From assembly GCF_949987515.2 (NCBI RefSeq), contig NC_082689.1, forward strand, positions 66,153,746-66,217,745: a stretch of DNA of 64,000 bases, written 5' to 3'. Position numbers and translations under genes: made by a program. Source of the stretch: Delphinus delphis. Its lineage: Eukaryota; Chordata; Mammalia; Artiodactyla; Delphinidae. The notes beneath the pieces were generated by a model that saw only the letters and a list, made by a program, of their open reading frames with translations, searched no databases and was not told the DNA's origin. Shown piece after piece: positions 12,945 to 24,984 of this stretch (its first letter is position 1; each line of letters starts with the position of its first letter).

Positions 12945-14373
12945 AGACATTCCAAAGGAATCATCCCAAAGCGATTACATTAATGGTGGGAATTCCAATT
13001 ATGTGGTAGAAGATATTTTAGGACAGAAAAGCCTCTTAAAGTATACTGCCTAAATGCCTGTACATTCTGTGGACAAATAGGGTTGACCCTATCAATATTA
13101 AAACACAATTAGCACATAAATGAGACAAATGTAGATATTTAGTTTTATAAATAACATTCCATGGCTTCAAATGACTATGCATTTTAAACATATTCCAGAT
13201 AAATCATTCCTTCCAATGCATCATTCTTTTGCAGCTTTCTTTAGAAATTTTTAGTTAGAATATTCCTTTGTGGTAATGAGATGTTCTGGAGTGTTCACTT
13301 ATACATCTCAGATAAAGACAGCTTTGAAGATAATTTTTAAAATTGTAAGTACATGAATAGTCTATTTATTCTCCAACATTTCACTGTCAACAGAACAACA
13401 TACACAACTCCTTATTCCAACCATCATTACTTAATTTTACTCAGTCCTTATGAAACTGTCTTTTTTACAGTTCTAATGTACTATTCTTTGAGTGCATTAT
13501 CTGTTTAATCAAGACAGCCCAAAATGTCATCAATTAAAATAACCCACATGATTGTCTTCTTTTTGGGGGGTGGAACCTACAAACTAAAAGCACCAGATGG
13601 AATATTCTATTGGACTTGTATATAGGTACACTAATAGTACACAAGCATAAACACTGAAAACACAAAGATGTCCTCAAATACAGTGCTATAAATAACTCAA
13701 GCAAAAAAGACTACCAGAGGCATATTATATTTGGAGGGAAAAAGGATTATCTGAATCTTATGCAATTTAAAATACCTTAAAATCAATCTATTTTCACATT
13801 TTTCAAATGAAAAAACATGCTATAATCACGGTCAGAGCTACTTGTAACAGAACTAAAACTAGATTGAGGATCTTCTGGCTCCTTGGTTGTGGCTTTTTCA
13901 GTTACAACAAATTGAAGGAATTTGCAGTAGAGTCTCATTCTCACAAATTCACCTGATGCACTAGGGAAAGCAAAATCATAGCAAACCTAAATATTTTTCT
14001 TTTACAATAGCTCCCACACACAAGCAGCTACTTTACTGATAAATAAAGAAACAATATTCTATATTAACACCATAGAAGAGGCAAAAATGTTATGTGGGAT
14101 TTACTGTATATACACTATAACAGTGTATAGTGTTAATATTTTGCATACTTATTTTAGATTGCTCCTTTTAAAATATAAGTGAAAGTGAGAAAGTACAGCT
14201 AAAGCAGCCACCACCCCTTCTTATATCCTTTCTCTCTAGAGGAACCAATCCCCACATTGTTGTGTATCAGCCCTTCCTATGTATATTTTTACTTCCATAA
14301 AATAGAGTGTTGTCTGTGTGTTTTAATTATGTAAGTACTGTCTTATTTGCAACTTGTGTATTTCACTCAACAG
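12945..14373. other. CSRNP3 intron, nothing recognised
   Basis: AT-rich sequence. A small inverted repeat (ACACTATAACAGTGTATAGTGT) lies near 14112. Confidence 0.6.
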
Positions 14374-14375
14374 TG

Positions 14376-14423
<48 letters not shown>
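14374..14423. repeat. (TA)n(CA)n compound microsatellite
   Basis: About 11 TA units are followed by about 13 CA units. Confidence 0.97.
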
Positions 14424-14427
<4 letters not shown>

Positions 14428-14463
14428 CGTTGTATACATATATATAAACCTGACTCTTCAGTT

Positions 14464-14570
14464 CAATCTGTTATCCAATATTTATTAAGTGCCTACTAGA
14501 TACTAGGCATACAAAGACTGAGTTCCTGCCTTTGATGAGCTTACACTCATTCCTTTAAAACTCATTTTGA
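14464..14570 (-). repeat. L2 3' end
   Basis: Reverse-complement L2 3' end: CCAATATTTATTAAGTGCCT, ACTAGGCATACAAAGACTGA, GATGAGCTTACACTC. Confidence 0.7.
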
Positions 14571-15480
14571 CGGCTCTGCTTAAAGGTAGAATGTAAGGAC
14601 ATGCAGATAAGGACAAATAGGAAGGTAGCATTCACAGTGAAGGCAAGGTGATCTGTTGAATATGAGGCAGGAGGTGGAGGGACTTGATGAGTCTGATGAA
14701 CACTCTGCTCTTTGAGATAGAAAAGAAAACGACCGTGGGCACCTTAGGAGGATGTTTTGTGGCAGTAACAGGCAGCTGAGTTTGAAAACATACAGTTTCG
14801 TCATTTTCTCCAAAACTTCCTTAAAGTGTTCGGATGTTTTGAATAAAAAGGGAATATGGAGTGAAGGATATGGGAGGAAAATGGTTGAGTCCAAGACTCC
14901 AAAAAAAAAAAAAAAAAAGCTGAAATAATGGAGCGATTGTAAAGGGTTGAGTGGAAAGATATGTAAAGACAAGACGTGGGTGTTATGTTGGGGGAAAACA
15001 GGATGAGGTGAAAAAAATGGGTAGAGGGAGAAAGGAAGTGGAAGGAAAACAGGTTATGGTCTGAGTTTGGAACACTGAAATTTGATATTTCGGTAATAGA
15101 GCTGTACTAGTTTATAGAACCATCCTGGGTGAAGCGGTGGACGTAAGCAGCTATATGGAGTGGAGGTAAAGGACGTGAACGGACTGGAAGACTCCAGAAT
15201 AGAGGTGGTCAAGGAAACATGAGGCTAATGGTTCAATGAGCCATCACATGGCTACTGACATCATGGCTTGGTGGGCAAAACTGAGATGGAAAGAAGTTAG
15301 AAAACCATTGCCAAAGGTTTTGAATGTTGGTGAAATACCAGGAGATTCAGGCAAAGAGGATGAGTATCATGAGAGACGTGGTAAAGTGTTCATGGAGAAA
15401 GAAATATTTGATATGAGCCTTGTAGCAGGTACATAACTTTATAGTTAGAGATTGAGAGGCAGAGTAGAAGACATTTCAAC
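14571..15480 (-). repeat. unclassified old LINE-like purine-rich sequence
   Basis: A purine-rich stretch continues from the L2 3' end with no gene-like frame, in the style of decayed L2 bodies elsewhere in the window. An 18-base A-run lies at 14901-14918. I cannot align it confidently; it may be L2 or another old element. Confidence 0.3.
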
Positions 15481-18479
15481 CTGAAGGATGGTCTAAGTAA
15501 GGTCAGAGGAGGCAGCAATGGTTGACTATTTCTGATTTATCATACTGGATCTCTCAGGTCTCTCAGATGAAATGATCTGAAAATAATTCCACTGTACCAG
15601 CCAACGGCTTTTATAGTACATTCAAGTGAGTATTTTCCAAATGGACCACTAACTCGTATCTATTTCCTCCACTCGTAATTGTGCCAACTACTTAAACTCC
15701 CACATTTCCACTAAACTAAACTTAATACTTAATGACTCAACTGGTCCATGTCTGGTGTTCAGATAGGGACATGACCTAGTATAATAGATCTGCAACTGGT
15801 TCCAGGTCTGATCTCACAAGGCTAGGCTATTTGGTTCTTTTCCAACATAAGGAGCTGCAGAGTCAGAGTCTGGAGATGTCTTAATTTAATAGCTCATCAG
15901 AGGTGCCTTGACCTACGCTGCTTATCTTTTCCCACTTGGTGTCTGCTCTAACTTAAGATGCTATTTTGATCCTTGTTCTTAGAACCATATTATTACAGGG
16001 TAGTAAGGAGCTTTTGAGGGTCATGTGGTCCTAAGTCCTGCGCAAAGACTTCCCTAAAATTTCTATGTTCAGTTTCTGCCTTAACACTCCTCCATTATTT
16101 CAAAAATCACTGATCTAGGGATAGATTGCTATGTTTGTCTTTGCTATAGTAAGTTCTCAAATTAATACCACAATGCTGAGCAGACATGATCTGTCACTGT
16201 ATCTCTGAGTTGTATTTATTACTTGTAGTCTATCATTTTGACATGTCTGAAAGCACCTACCACAGAGACTGTAACATAAGATACACTACATTTGTCAAAA
16301 CTGAATCTAGATTTTCAATGCATTTTAACTGCTCGGTAAAGAGAATAGATATGTTTCGGTCATACTTCCACTACAAAGTTTCATGTCAAGATCTGATTTC
16401 TTTTGATTTTTTGTCTCTAATCCCACTATGAAATGTGCAGTCATTGTGAGGGAAATGACATTGGAGGAAGACTGTGACTTGGGTGTACATGGCAGCGTAT
16501 TTATGCCTGTTTATTCAGAGAGAAAAGAGAGGGAAGTAAGAAAGAAAGGAAGGAAGGAGGGAGGAAAACAGATTAAAATCTCAGCCATTGGATAAATTAA
16601 TAATATATCTCTGAATGTTAATTTCTACTTTTATAAAATGGGTACAATAATGGCTCCTAATCACACAACAACTTTAGGATATCAAATGAACCCAAGAATG
16701 TGAAAGTGTAAATTAGAAACTCTTATCCCTATATAAGACATACACTACCTGTTTTCGTGTGCAATTTAGAATACCTATCATTTTGGCTTTTGATATTTCC
16801 ACTTCCTAAATACTATATATTTATCTGTAGAAACACTCTGTTTCAGGAAAAATGTGTTCCTTTCATCATACAGCTTCTCATTACTCGTGTGAAGCGCCAG
16901 GAACCTTGAGAGGGCAGAAAAAAAAATCATTCCAGCTTCTCTGTAGCTCTCCTTTTGACAGCACTCAAGTACAGGCTGATTGGCTATAGAGCCACAGGGA
17001 TTTGATGAAACAAAGTGTTCCACAGCAATACAGAATCCAGCTACTTCTATCTCAAGGGAAGTATAAGATATGACCTTGGTTCATTGCTGGTAAGTATGCT
17101 AGTTGCCTAGCAAAACTCAAAAGTCCAAGGTAAAAGCCATATGCCTTTACTGATTTATATTTTGAAGCTTTTACTATCATAATGTGATGTGCTGCAAGTT
17201 GAATAGCTTATAGAAAGCTTAGGATAGATGGAATTTTCTACTACCATAGCTGCTGACTTGTACCACACAGTTTTATCAATTCCTATATTTGCAGTGATAA
17301 CAAAATGTTATGTTATACAATATGTTAATGCTTATAAAGCACTGAGTGCATCTGACATTTTAAACTTGAAAGATGAGCTCATGATGAGTGAGATTTAAAT
17401 AACTGTATCTTAAAAGATCTCAGTGTGAAGCTAAATTTGGTTTCCTAATACTATACAAATTTGATAGTCATCAAAAATCCTTTTTTACTCTAAGGTAACT
17501 ACTTTTTTTCTTGAAAGTAGAAAAATATATTAAAGAAATAAGATTCATCAATAACAATATTTCTAAAAATGTATGTTCATAGATTCATATGCAGATAAGA
17601 TCACTGTACTTTAGCTGAAAAAATAAATAAAACATTTTATAAAAATTTGTGCATCAATTTGGGGCTAGCAAATAATCTGAAATACATTTCTAGAAACAAG
17701 AAATCTTTTAAACTATTTCTTTTACATTGGTTAACATGTTCAGATCTTTTATAAAGCAAATATTTGAGGGAGAATTTTTGATTTTTGGGGTTTTTTTCTC
17801 TCACTTTTTCTTTTTTTCCTTCTCCATAATGTGAATATGGTGAACTAAACAGACTATTAAATCAAAAAGGCACTTTTTATTAAATCAATCATTTAATTAT
17901 CTTTAAAAATCATGAAAAATCTCCACCAGATTTCATTTAATACAAAGTTAAATCAGCAATTTCATAAACTAACCATTGCCAACTACCACTGATAATAAAT
18001 AATGAGTTGAAAATTTCAATAAATTCTTGGGCATCACAAAATATTTCTATTTTCTTCAACAGGAAAAATAACATCTGTTGGACATAACTCATAAAAACCC
18101 TTTACTAGTTAGCTGAAGTATTGCATGATTTAGCTGATCATGCCATTTGCTTACATAAACACAATCAGAACTACAGTTATCATTTTAGTTTAAATTTAAA
18201 ATTTCTTTGTTGTGGGATGTATAAATATTAACTGAAATAAAAATTAATAAATATGAAAATTAATCTATCATTCTAATACTTCAACAAATCAAATCGTTTT
18301 CAGTTTTTAAAGCACCTTACCATTCTTTGCCATTATGATACAGAGACTTTCCCTGACAGTGTAGGTAAAATTTTGTGTTCTGCTTTTCTTAACATTATCT
18401 CCTGTCTTCATACCTATCATGTAAATTAATTAATTGTATAAGCTACCATAACTTAATGCATCATTTCCCCACTCTTAGA
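15481..18479. other. CSRNP3 intron, nothing recognised
   Basis: Mostly unique AT-rich sequence, with a GAAAG/GGAA purine tract at about 16535-16568. No supported exon. Confidence 0.6.
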
Positions 18480-19330
18480 CATGTTACCTTCCTCTTCCCT
18501 GCCCCAGTTCCCATTTTTTGTTATTTCCCTCAAGAACCAACATTTTCAGTTATGCACTTTTCCCCATGTTTTTGATGTTTCCCCCTTCAGATAAATTCTC
18601 TGAAGTACAGACTTATAGATATGAATATCATTATGGCTCTTATATTTCCAAAGTGCTAAACAGACACTTTTATAAATTTCATTGCCATCAAAAGCAATAT
18701 GGATGTATGCAAAATTTGTACTGCGACCTTCACCAGCACTTAGGTATTAGTATTTTCTGTTGAAGGGAGGAACACTAATTTCAAGGAGATGAAATTTCCA
18801 TGATTTCATACTAATGAAATCTCATTAGTATTATTTTAATCTGTGTTATTACTACTGGTGTTACATGCTTCAAAATATTTGCTAATCATATTTCCTATCA
18901 TGTAGATTATGTTTGGGGGTGTGTATCTTAATTTATATAAAAATTTATGTGTTTTTTTATTCGCTATTCAGACAGTAACGCTTTACCATATTAACTATTA
19001 ACTGCAAATATTTTTTTTCCAATATAGATTATTTTACTTTGGGATTTTTGGGGATCAGGTATGTTTAATATTTTTATATAAATATGTTAAGTATTTTGCA
19101 ATGTAACTTTTTTATGTTACTTCAACACTCAGATAACAATCCTACCAAATATGAAACTTCCCCTGTGATTTGATTTTTAAAAATATTTGTCTACTTAATC
19201 CATCTGAAATGTATTTTGGCAATGTTGTGAGATGTGTTATCTAAATTTTTCTTTTTCAAACTCTAATACCAAAACCATTTATTAAATACTCCTTTTCCCA
19301 TTGTTTTATAATGCCCTATTCATATACACT

Positions 19331-19362
<32 letters not shown>

Positions 19363-19730
19363 AAATTCTTATCTATACTATGTTGAGATTTTCTCTATTT
19401 TCCTAGATCTAACATGGTACCGAAAATGTTAAACTATATAATTTTCTACTATTATTTGATATCTGGAGTGGCTTTTCAACATTTATGGCTTCTTTTAAAA
19501 AATATCCCTTTATTCTCATTAGCTTATTTTTCCAAATGGATTTTTATTATTCCATCACCTTCTAAGAAAATCCAGTTGAGGGTTTTATTGAGATTATCCT
19601 TTTATATTCATAAATTAATGTGGAAAGCTTTAACAGATTTACCTTTATAAATGTTTACCAGAAACATAACCTGTCTCTTCATTAATTCCAGTATTCTTTT
19701 CTAACTCACAATAAATCACATTTTAAAGAT
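18480..19730 (-). mobile_element. ancient L1 (L1M-type) ORF2 remnant
   Basis: Diverged reverse-complement L1 ORF2 sequence. Recognisable landmarks are ACCTTCACCAGCACT (18727), CCAAAACCATTTATTAAATA (19268), TTGATATCTGGAGTGG (19456) and the AAAATCCAGTTGAGGGTTTT segment (19567). No frame survives. A TG/TA microsatellite interrupts it near 19340. Confidence 0.75.
19330..19363. repeat. (TG)n(TA)n microsatellite
   Basis: Five TG units are followed by about 11 TA units, inside the ancient L1. Confidence 0.95.
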
Positions 19731-19759
19731 ATGTCCAATATTACATAACTAAAGGGCAG

Positions 19760-20030
19760 AGTGAGATAATGGAAAAGGTGAAGGCTATGGGGTGGAACAC
19801 ATAAATATATGGACATATATATACGTGTGTGTGTGTGTATATATGTATGTCTAGGCTTTAATCCTGTGTGATCTTGGGCAAGATGTTTAGCCTCTTTGAT
19901 CCTCAGTCATTTCCTTCGTAAACTGAAAGTAATGGTACTTCCAGGATTGCTATAAAGAATAGGAATAATGTATATAAAACTACTGAATCACAGCATGTAC
20001 CCAGTAAATGTTAGCTATGAGAATAATTTT
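19760..20030 (+). repeat. MIR
   Basis: Diverged MIR: GTGTGATCTTGGGCAAGATG, then CCTCAGTCATTTCCTTCGTA and CCCAGTAAATGTTAGCTATG. A TA/TG microsatellite (about 19815-19852) interrupts it. Confidence 0.75.
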
Positions 20031-20039
20031 TAATATAAC

Positions 20040-20175
20040 ATGCGCTTAGTACTTGACATTTTATAAAGTTCCTTCATATGTATTATCTCACTTGCTCTTT
20101 GATCTTCACAGAACCCTGTCAGATGATGATGTTGTTGTTATTATCACTGTTAATATTAAGGCCAAATAGGTAAAC
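20040..20175 (-). repeat. MIR (partial)
   Basis: Reverse-complement MIR-like order: GCGCTTAGTACTTGACATTT, CATATGTATTATCTCACTTG, TTATTATCACTGTTAATATT. It abuts the plus-strand MIR on its left. Confidence 0.6.
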
Positions 20176-20309
20176 ATATATCTTCTTTTGAATCAAAACA
20201 CAAGCTCATTTCACATCATAATGATATATGTAAATGTATTTGAAGATCACCTACATCACACAGGAACCTTGTCCCTGAATATTTGATGATTTTTTCCTGT
20301 TATAATAAG

Positions 20310-20490
20310 TGTAGTTGCCCTTTCATTATATTTTCTATTAATTTTCCTTGCTTAAAGGAATGCTGTCGATTTTGTATGTTTGTTTTGTGTTCAATAGTTT
20401 TACTGAGTTCCTTATTACCTCTTAAAAATATTGTTAATTCTCTTGGTTTTCTGCGTTGTCACATTTCCAAAATAAATTTTATGTTATGGA
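20310..20490 (-). mobile_element. continuation of the ancient L1 ORF2 remnant
   Basis: This stretch resembles the ORF2 segment that normally follows the one ending at about 19730 (TTCATTATATTTTCTATTAA, then TGTCGATTTTGTATG and TCTTGGTTTTCTGCG). The two parts are separated by MIR-like sequence. Confidence 0.6.
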
Positions 20491-21300
20491 ATCACATATT
20501 AATAAAATCAGCTACTTAACTGAAAAATAAAAAAACTAAGACTAGTTATCTATCATATCATAATATATTAAAATCTTCCTGTTGTAAATATAAATTCAAG
20601 ATTATTTAGCTATTAATAGTCAGTTTCCTTTAGCCTGTAGATTGTATTTCCTTACAAAATCTTCCTGTCAGTCCTTCAAACCTCACCTTGTCTGACAGGA
20701 AGGAGTGATGTTACAGTGTGGCAGAAAAAGGAAAAAGAGAAAGCATACACCTTTTTTTCCTTTGTGGGCTTTAAATATTATTCTTAAGGATAAGAGAATA
20801 AAGGGATGAGTGGAAAAGAGGTATACACTGCACTCGCACACTTGGGAGAGTTTTGCTGCTTTTTCATTTCTTAACGCATGGTTGGCTATGCTCTTTCCCA
20901 CTGAACCTAGAACTTCCACTGCCAAATACATCCTCCCCACTTTATGTTTTCCTCCTAGAATATCATTTCAGCTATGGGAGGATACATATTTTTGTGCCTG
21001 GACTTGTCCTTCCCCATCTACTGTTGGAGTAGGGTGCTTCCTTTGAAAAGTAATAATAAAATGTCATTTTTTCCATTGAATCAGTTGGTTAACACTATCA
21101 AATAATCCACTCCCAAAAGCATTCTAAATAAAGGAACCCACTGATGCCTCAGAAATATTTCATTTTTACTTAATCATGTTTTGTTTTTAGCTCAACTGTA
21201 AAAACAAAAACAAACTAGTAATAAAAGTTAAAAAATGACCAAGATGATACAATTATTTTCACTGTAGAAGCAGACAATCGGTTTCAGGTATAGTTTCCAT

Positions 21301-21306
21301 ACTCAC
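21301..21306 (-). other. CSRNP3: splice donor GTGAGT, CSRNP3
   Basis: The minus strand reads CCCC|GTGAGTATGG at the end of the conserved coding similarity. The reading frame continues only five codons past the junction before a stop, so the protein must continue by splicing. Confidence 0.8.
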
Positions 21307-21454
21307 GGGGAAAATGATTAGAAGTGGATGGATTGACACTGTCCCCACTGTCAGCACTTTCACTGCTGGAAACTTCATCATCTGATTCCCGCACAGAGGA
21401 GCAGGGGGAGGAGCCGTCAACTTCTTCAAACTTCCTCTTTAAAATTCCACTCAT
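21307..21454 (-). CDS. CSRNP3: CSRNP3 first coding exon (N-terminal 49 residues)
   Basis: The minus strand reads MSGILKRKFEEVDG and continues into an acidic, serine-rich stretch (SSSESADSGDSVNPSTSNHF) that I recognise as the N-terminus of CSRNP3 (cysteine/serine-rich nuclear protein 3, also FAM130A2/TAIP-2). Family members are nuclear DNA-binding transcription activators; the cysteine-rich domain lies further downstream and is not in this window. The ATG is at 21454-21452. The exon holds 49 codons plus one base (phase 1) and ends directly before a GTGAGT donor at 21306-21301. Upstream, 23 bases of 5'UTR reach a pyrimidine-rich acceptor. The last complete codon is CCC (Pro); I remember Thr here in human, which would be one base change, but that is from memory. 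No following exon is seen in 1-21300, so the next intron exceeds 21.3 kb. The identification is strong; completeness is one exon only. Confidence 0.9.
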
Positions 21455-21477
21455 CGCTGCAGCGCTGTCACATGTAC
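21455..21477 (-). other. CSRNP3: 5'UTR part of the CSRNP3 coding exon
   Basis: These 23 transcribed bases lie between the inferred splice acceptor and the CSRNP3 ATG. That they are UTR is inferred from a good acceptor immediately upstream; no transcript evidence is available. The exon would be 171 bases in total. Confidence 0.65.
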
Positions 21478-21500
21478 CTGTAGCAGGAACGGGAGCAACG
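21478..21500 (-). other. CSRNP3: splice acceptor with polypyrimidine tract, CSRNP3
   Basis: On the minus strand a pyrimidine-rich run (TTGCTCCCGTTCCTGCTACAG) ends in AG at 21479-21478, directly before the exon. This fits a mammalian 3' splice site and implies at least one untranslated CSRNP3 exon further right. Confidence 0.65.
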
Positions 21501-22492
21501 AAGCATTGAAATATCTGACCGCTGATGTGCAGCCAAGGTCGCGGAGTCATTTTTATGTGGCTTTTTATACATGAGCTGAGCTTTCCCTTGAAAGGATCAC
21601 TAAGCAGTTTTTTAAAAAACATTTACAAATTAACAAAAATTAAATTAAATATGAGCAGTTGACCATTTGCTTACCAAAATGTATCAACTTTTTTAGACAT
21701 AGTTCATTTTAATGCAATACCTTTATTCCTTTTGTTGGCAAATTGAGAAAATCCACCTAAGTCCATAAGATTCTGTATCGAAAATAAACACCAATGTTCC
21801 CCAAAGTCCTAAATGATTGCTGGAAGGAACACATGTAAATATGCAAAAACTTCGTACTCAAGTTTTAAAATGTAAGAAACCTAATTAGCTGAGCACTATA
21901 TGAAATCAGGTCTAAATTTTAGGTAGTTTCCATTGAAATATTACAATAAGGTGAAGTATGTCCCTATGACACCTGGTTGCTGAAGCTGCTGCTACTGTTT
22001 CGGAAACCTCCTAAGGCTAGTTAGTTGGGACGTAGCACTAGTTGGGTGGGAAGAGTGAGGTGTGGGTAGTGGATACGGTTTCTTCTAAATCCTTTCTCTA
22101 GGATGAATGGGTTTTCCCCTTTCCTTGAGCTGCCCTTTCTCTACCTTCCCCATTTACCTTGACATATACACAGTCAGCTGAAGGGCATAAACTTTCCTTG
22201 CAGTGTAAGAATATTTTCAGGAATAACTTATATATAAATTAGCTTAGATATATGTGATGGTCTTACATTGTTAAATTAATTTAACTTAGCTGAAAGTATT
22301 GCTAAATTGATTCCATGCATTCTATCTTCCATCTCATTATGTCAGCTGATTTTAACTCTCTTTTGAGTTCTTAGTTACATTATCTAGGCACTGCCCTCAG
22401 AAATCTCTGTAATAACCCCTTCTCCGTGCAGATCACAGAGCAGGCAGCCTGACCAGATCCCCTTAGCTGGGCGAGTTTTCCAAATTTTAATT
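21501..22492. other. 5' intron of CSRNP3, nothing recognised
   Basis: Unique sequence directly upstream of the coding exon. The frame containing the CSRNP3 start stays open upstream to 21622 but crosses the acceptor, so the extension is intronic. Confidence 0.6.
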
Positions 22493-22895
22493 CAGTAGTT
22501 TTCAAGGTCTGCTACTGGGATTAGCAGCATAAGCATCACCTGGGAGGGAAATGCAAATTCTCTCTCTTTTTTTTTTTTTTGCGGTACGCGGGCCTCTCAC
22601 TGCTGTGGCCTCTCCCGTTGCGGAGCACAGGCTCCGGACGCGCAGGCTCAGCGGCCATGGCTCACGGGCCCAGCCGCTCCACGGCACGTGGGATCTTCCC
22701 AGAACCGGGGCACGAACCCGTGTCCCCTGCATCGGCAGGCGGACTCTCAACCACTGCACCACCAGGGAAGCCCCTAAATGCAAATTCTCAAGCCTCGTTC
22801 CAGATCTACTGAATCAGAAACTCCCAGAGGGTAGGGCCTAGCACTCTGCTTTATGAAGCCCTCCAGGTGATTCTGATACATCCTCAAATTGGAAG
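22493..22895 (-). repeat. MER5A-type hAT DNA transposon remnant, split by a SINE
   Basis: The left part is CAGTAGTTTTCAAGGTCTGC to GCATCACCTGGGAGGG. After the SINE it resumes as CTACTGAATCAGAAACTCCC and CCCTCCAGGTGATTCTGATA. This is the MER5A sequence in reverse complement. Confidence 0.8.
22563..22775 (-). repeat. CHR-2 type SINE inserted in MER5A
   Basis: This is a complete minus-strand copy. The perfect 14-bp duplication AAATGCAAATTCTC is at 22549-22562 and 22776-22789. Both flanks belong to one MER5A element. Confidence 0.96.
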
Positions 22896-22929
22896 GCCAT
22901 TTGTCTAATTTCTAGTCTGTTCTCCAGTA

Positions 22930-22975
22930 GCTCCTTCCTTGGACTTTTCCTTCCTTGGACTTTTCCTTCCTTGGG
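22930..22975. repeat. short tandem repeat, 16-bp unit
   Basis: The unit CTTCCTTGGACTTTTC occurs twice and begins a third time before diverging. Confidence 0.85.
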
Positions 22976-23104
22976 TGTGTCCACACACCAGCCCTAGAGA
23001 GTTATATAACCCAGCACTCAATTCCTAGTCAAAATCTTCTTGGTCTGTCACTGGTGTGAATTCTATAAGTACAGTATTAGATGTCTGTTAAGTATCATTA
23101 ATTT

Positions 23105-23245
23105 CAACTTACTCTACTCATCTATTCACGTGTTTAGTAACTGGTATGCATATGCTTGCCTCCTTGGGCGGAGTAGGGGATACAAAAAGGAGTAGAATGT
23201 GTTACCTGCTCCCAAGGAGCAAGCATCCACTATGCTGGGCTGCAT
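23105..23245 (-). repeat. L2 3' end
   Basis: Diverged reverse-complement L2: TGTTTAGTAACTGGTATGCA, GTAGGGGATACAAAAAGGAG, CTGCTCCCAAGGAGC. Confidence 0.5.
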
Positions 23246-24361
23246 GGAATTGAGAATAACCTGCAAATTCATGTTCTACTGCCTTGTTTTACTAATTTAT
23301 GTCTTTTTCACGACTTATATTAACAATAGAGATAACTGATAGCAATAAGACGACACTACACTGTCTATTCTTTTGAGAATAAAATCTCTACTCTGACCGA
23401 TTTCACCACTATTCAGATTAGCTTATTATTTTCTCCATCTTAAAGAGTGTGAAATGCATAAGATGTTCATGCATATCTGAGAGGGTGGAGAGAAAAACAG
23501 ATATTTTAAGTAAAGTTCCTGAAAGAAAAGTAGGACAGGATATAAATTTTAAAATTGTTCACTTCAAACAAGATGCAAAGTAATTCATGAGGGAGAGACA
23601 CCAAGACAAAATAATACAAAAAGGAAATCCATGTTTAAAAAGTACATTTTTATAATAAGATATTGCAATGGGAACAGTTAAAAACCATGTCCTTAAGCTC
23701 TACTTTCCCATCTGACCTCCCCCAGCTTCCTTAAGAAAGGCAGATTTCTCAAGGATACCCAACAGGCCCAAAGGAAACTATATTCAAACATGGCAAAACA
23801 TGGTACGTGGTACTCTTCTCTTCCTTTCTCACCTCCTCAAGCACGAGAGGGGAAATTTTTGGAGGGATGATGAGGGAATTCAAAAGTCTCTTTTCCCTTT
23901 GTTATTACATTTGTACTGGCAAGACTTGAAGCAATGGAGTTGAAGGTTGGCTGTAATTTCTGTCTACATCTTTGAGACTGAAAGAGCCTGAGCTATTCCC
24001 AGGTCAAAGGGACAAAGGAACTGACTGTTTAAGGTGGGATTAGTATCTATGCTGGAAATTAAACATTCAAATAATTACAAGTGGGCATAACTTTAACTTA
24101 TACCCATGAAACTGGTTAAGTGCTAAATTGCCTGTGCAGCAACCAAGCGAAACACCTATCTAGTTTCACAGCCTTTAAAAAACATTGTGAGCATAACAAG
24201 ATGTCCTAACGAATTATGAGGGCCAAATGACCTATTGCTTACAAGTATATAAACCTTGATCAAGACCTAATAGTGGAATGGTAATGGGAGCATGTGGTTT
24301 TCGCCTACAGCATCTATACTAGCTCACTAGGAAAGAAAAGAATACAAGAATTTAGGGAAAA

Positions 24362-24437
24362 AAAATAAAAATAAAAGAAAGAAAAAAAAAAAAAAAAGAA
24401 AAACAAAGAGATCCTTAAACAAATACTAAAAAAAAAA
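24362..24437. repeat. 76-bp A-rich retro-insertion with target duplication
   Basis: A perfect 16-bp duplication AAGAATTTAGGGAAAA (24346-24361 and 24438-24453) encloses only 76 bp. The insert is A-rich sequence on both sides of a non-A core (GAGATCCTTAAACAAATACT), followed by an A-tract. The structure is that of an L1-driven insertion of a very short RNA end. Confidence 0.75.
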
Positions 24438-24984
24438 AAGAATTTAGGGAAAAGACCCTGTTAATAAAGGAGTTGTATATACTTGGTTTGCTTGTACCCT
24501 GTATTGGTTCTCTCAGAATTTGAGGACGACAATAGGTGGCTAGCTAGGTATAGATGCAAGTGAGCAGAATCAATGCTTGTCCTGTGGCTGCCATAGCTCC
24601 TTAAATAGTCATTTAATAATATATTTTTGTTCCCAAAGACGAGGCATAATTAAACTTGGTAGGTATGAAGCCAGTGAAAAAGTGGTCAACATTTCAAGTT
24701 GGCAAACAGCATCAAAGCTCAAAGAACAGAAGATAAACCTGAACAGGCATTAATTTACTCTAAATATGATAAGCTGAGAATCTAAGTCTCGTTATCAGCC
24801 ATTTAAACACAGCTACCATTTTCCAATTCAAGAAACACATGTTAGTCAAGGGTATCACCATTTCTCATTTGGACTAGGACAGTCACATCCTAATTATTCT
24901 CTCCCATCCACTACTGTTTGCTTTCAATGGGTTTTCCAGGTTGGAGGAACAATGATAAATTTAAATTGCAAATGTGATCATGGT

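Noticed and set aside
21455..21622. N-terminal extension of CSRNP3 from an upstream ATG at 21622
   Set aside because: The extension crosses a good splice acceptor and is unlike the family's known N-terminus.
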